A program made the translations under genes and the position numbers. A DNA stretch of 6,862 nt from Nitrospinota bacterium. Its GTDB lineage: Bacteria; Nitrospirota; Nitrospiria; Nitrospirales; UBA8639. The DNA is taken from NCBI GenBank assembly GCA_022561525.1, contig JADFRB010000105.1:1-6862 (forward strand), given 5' to 3'. This document shows, in pieces, positions 6,246 through 6,862 of this stretch. The notes under the pieces are model-generated. The model saw only the letters and a program-made list of their open reading frames with translations. It searched no databases and was not told the origin of the DNA. Position 1 is the first letter of the stretch, and each line of letters starts with the position of its first letter.

Positions 6246-6548
6246 TTATTTTGGAAATGTAGCAGGTGGCAAAACCTCCCAGCCTTCTCCGTTCAAGGCG
6301 TGTAAGAATTCCACTAAATCTTCTTTTTCTTGATTCGATAAATTTAACGGCTTGATCACGGGATCAAGGTAAGGATTGGGGGTTCCCCCTTGATCATAAA
6401 AGTCGACCACCTGCAGCAAGGTGGCCAATCGGCCATCGTGCATGTAGGGTGCTGTCAATCCGATGTTTCGGAGCGACGGTGCTTTGAACTTTCCGTCGTT
6501 CGACGGAGTAAATGGATCATTGGGCGGTCGATCCAGCGAAAGGACCGA
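6246..6548 (-). pseudogene. C-terminal fragment of a MauG/di-heme cytochrome c peroxidase-like protein
   Basis: Reading leftward to TAA at 6246-6248, the frame gives NDGKFKAPSLRNIGLTAPYM, then HDGRLATLLQVVDFYDQGG and NLSNQEKEDLVEFLHALNG. This is the characteristic C-terminal block of periplasmic di-heme peroxidases of the CcpA/MauG superfamily, which use two c-type hemes to reduce peroxide or oxidise a partner. The VVDFYDQGG segment resembles the MauG branch, where a tyrosine replaces a methionine heme ligand (recalled, tentative). Homology stops near 6540 and an in-frame stop is reached at 6549-6551, so roughly the N-terminal two thirds or more, including both CxxCH heme sites, is missing. 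Only about 98 codons remain. Either the gene is truncated by rearrangement or the contig is chimeric here. Confidence 0.8.
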
Positions 6549-6664
6549 TTAACTTTCGTAGTCGCGACCCGGGCTACTTCTACGACTTGCACAACGAGTC
6601 TCGGAGACAGTACGTGATTACGATCTCTGGGCAAGTTGACGTCGCTCTTGGCGACGGTTACGAA
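6542..6664 (+). pseudogene. fragment of a cupin-like protein
   Basis: The plus-strand frame contains INFRSRDPGYFYDLHNESRR, then RQYVITISGQVDVALGDG, which resembles the start of a single-domain cupin barrel (the usual form is close to WHxAPRRQYVITLSGExEVEVGDG). Normal family members have upstream residues, and after the GDG they continue with an RRFGPGD-type second half that is absent here. The frame runs on to TGA 6692-6694 through unrelated residues. Upstream it reads antisense to the peroxidase fragment from ATG 6512, which is not a credible start. No function can be assigned. Confidence 0.5.
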
Positions 6665-6862
6665 TGCCCAGGTCATCGTGGGACAGGAGGATGAGAACGA
6701 ATTCGCCTACTACGTGGACGTGAACACAGCGAGCGCCACTCCGCTGTTCAAGCCGGCCGACAACGGCATCACCGTCGGAGGAGTGGAAGGTCTGGCAGTG
6801 GATGACGCCAACCGAACCATCTACTGGTCCACGGGCTCTGGATTAACCGACAGTGCCATCTA
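6618..6862 (+). CDS. partial protein resembling a beta-propeller (YWTD/NHL-like), runs off the right edge
   Basis: A frame open from just after TGA 6615-6617 to the window end gives, in its later part, QVIVGQEDENEFAYYVDVNT and GGVEGLAVDDANRTIYWSTG. The G-L-A-V-D followed by IYWS/T pattern is typical of LDL-receptor YWTD or NHL/SMP-30 beta-propeller repeats, which are usually extracytoplasmic. The preceding LTSLLATVTNAQ could be the tail of a signal peptide, but no ATG is present and any start would be TTG. The first ~40 bases overlap the cupin-like frame, so the true boundary is probably at 6640-6670. Base composition looks more GC-rich than the rest of the window. Confidence 0.45.

Noticed and set aside
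6512..6541. ATG 6512 as the start of the cupin-like protein
   Set aside because: The first residues are antisense to conserved peroxidase sequence, and cupin similarity begins only after them.
6542..6862. One cupin-propeller fusion gene broken by a single frameshift
   Set aside because: The cupin half stops after its first strands, the propeller half starts with signal-like residues, and I know no family joining these at this point. Separate fragments explain it better, though only a search can settle it.
1..6862. CRISPR array or tRNA/rRNA genes
   Set aside because: No regularly spaced direct repeats and no tRNA-like cloverleaf or rRNA signature seen on either strand. The repeats present are palindromic dispersed elements.

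Overview
The window reads like bacterial chromosome from a Gram-negative organism of moderate GC. An MlaA-family protein implies an outer membrane. The polA and dapF-like sequences, together with dense palindromic repeats between genes, remind me of Nitrospirota (Nitrospira-like genomes). That placement is from memory and has only moderate confidence.

Layout. Positions 1-369 carry no gene but hold an imperfect palindrome (118-298) and two hairpins beyond the end of polA. Positions 370-3204 (minus strand) encode a full-length DNA polymerase I with all three domains and intact motifs. Positions 3205-3591 are a divergent intergenic region with one solitary repeat terminus and a candidate sigma-54 promoter. 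Positions 3592-4708 (plus strand) are an mlaA/vacJ-family gene split by a 157-bp element. The element has 33-bp perfect terminal inverted repeats and sits between two copies of TTA at the end of the signal-peptide region. Removing the element and one TTA exactly restores a signal peptide ending in ALA, fused in frame to the MlaA body. Positions 4913-5079 and 6023-6194 are two directly oriented copies of another long palindromic element. They bracket a DapF-family gene (5121-5990) in which both catalytic cysteines are serine.

Right end. From 6246 the window holds the C-terminal part of a MauG/cytochrome c peroxidase-like protein (minus strand), cut at about 6540. It is followed directly by a short cupin-like fragment and then by a fragment resembling a YWTD/NHL-type beta-propeller, open to the window edge. 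Three unrelated gene pieces in about 600 bases suggest either a chimeric contig end or a strongly rearranged locus.

The genes do not form one pathway. PolA serves DNA repair and replication, MlaA serves outer-membrane lipid asymmetry, and the DapF-like protein belongs to a family that acts on meso-diaminopimelate but probably does not perform standard epimerisation here. The main theme is short non-autonomous palindromic elements: one has broken a gene, two flank an unusual enzyme gene, and a remnant lies in the polA leader.
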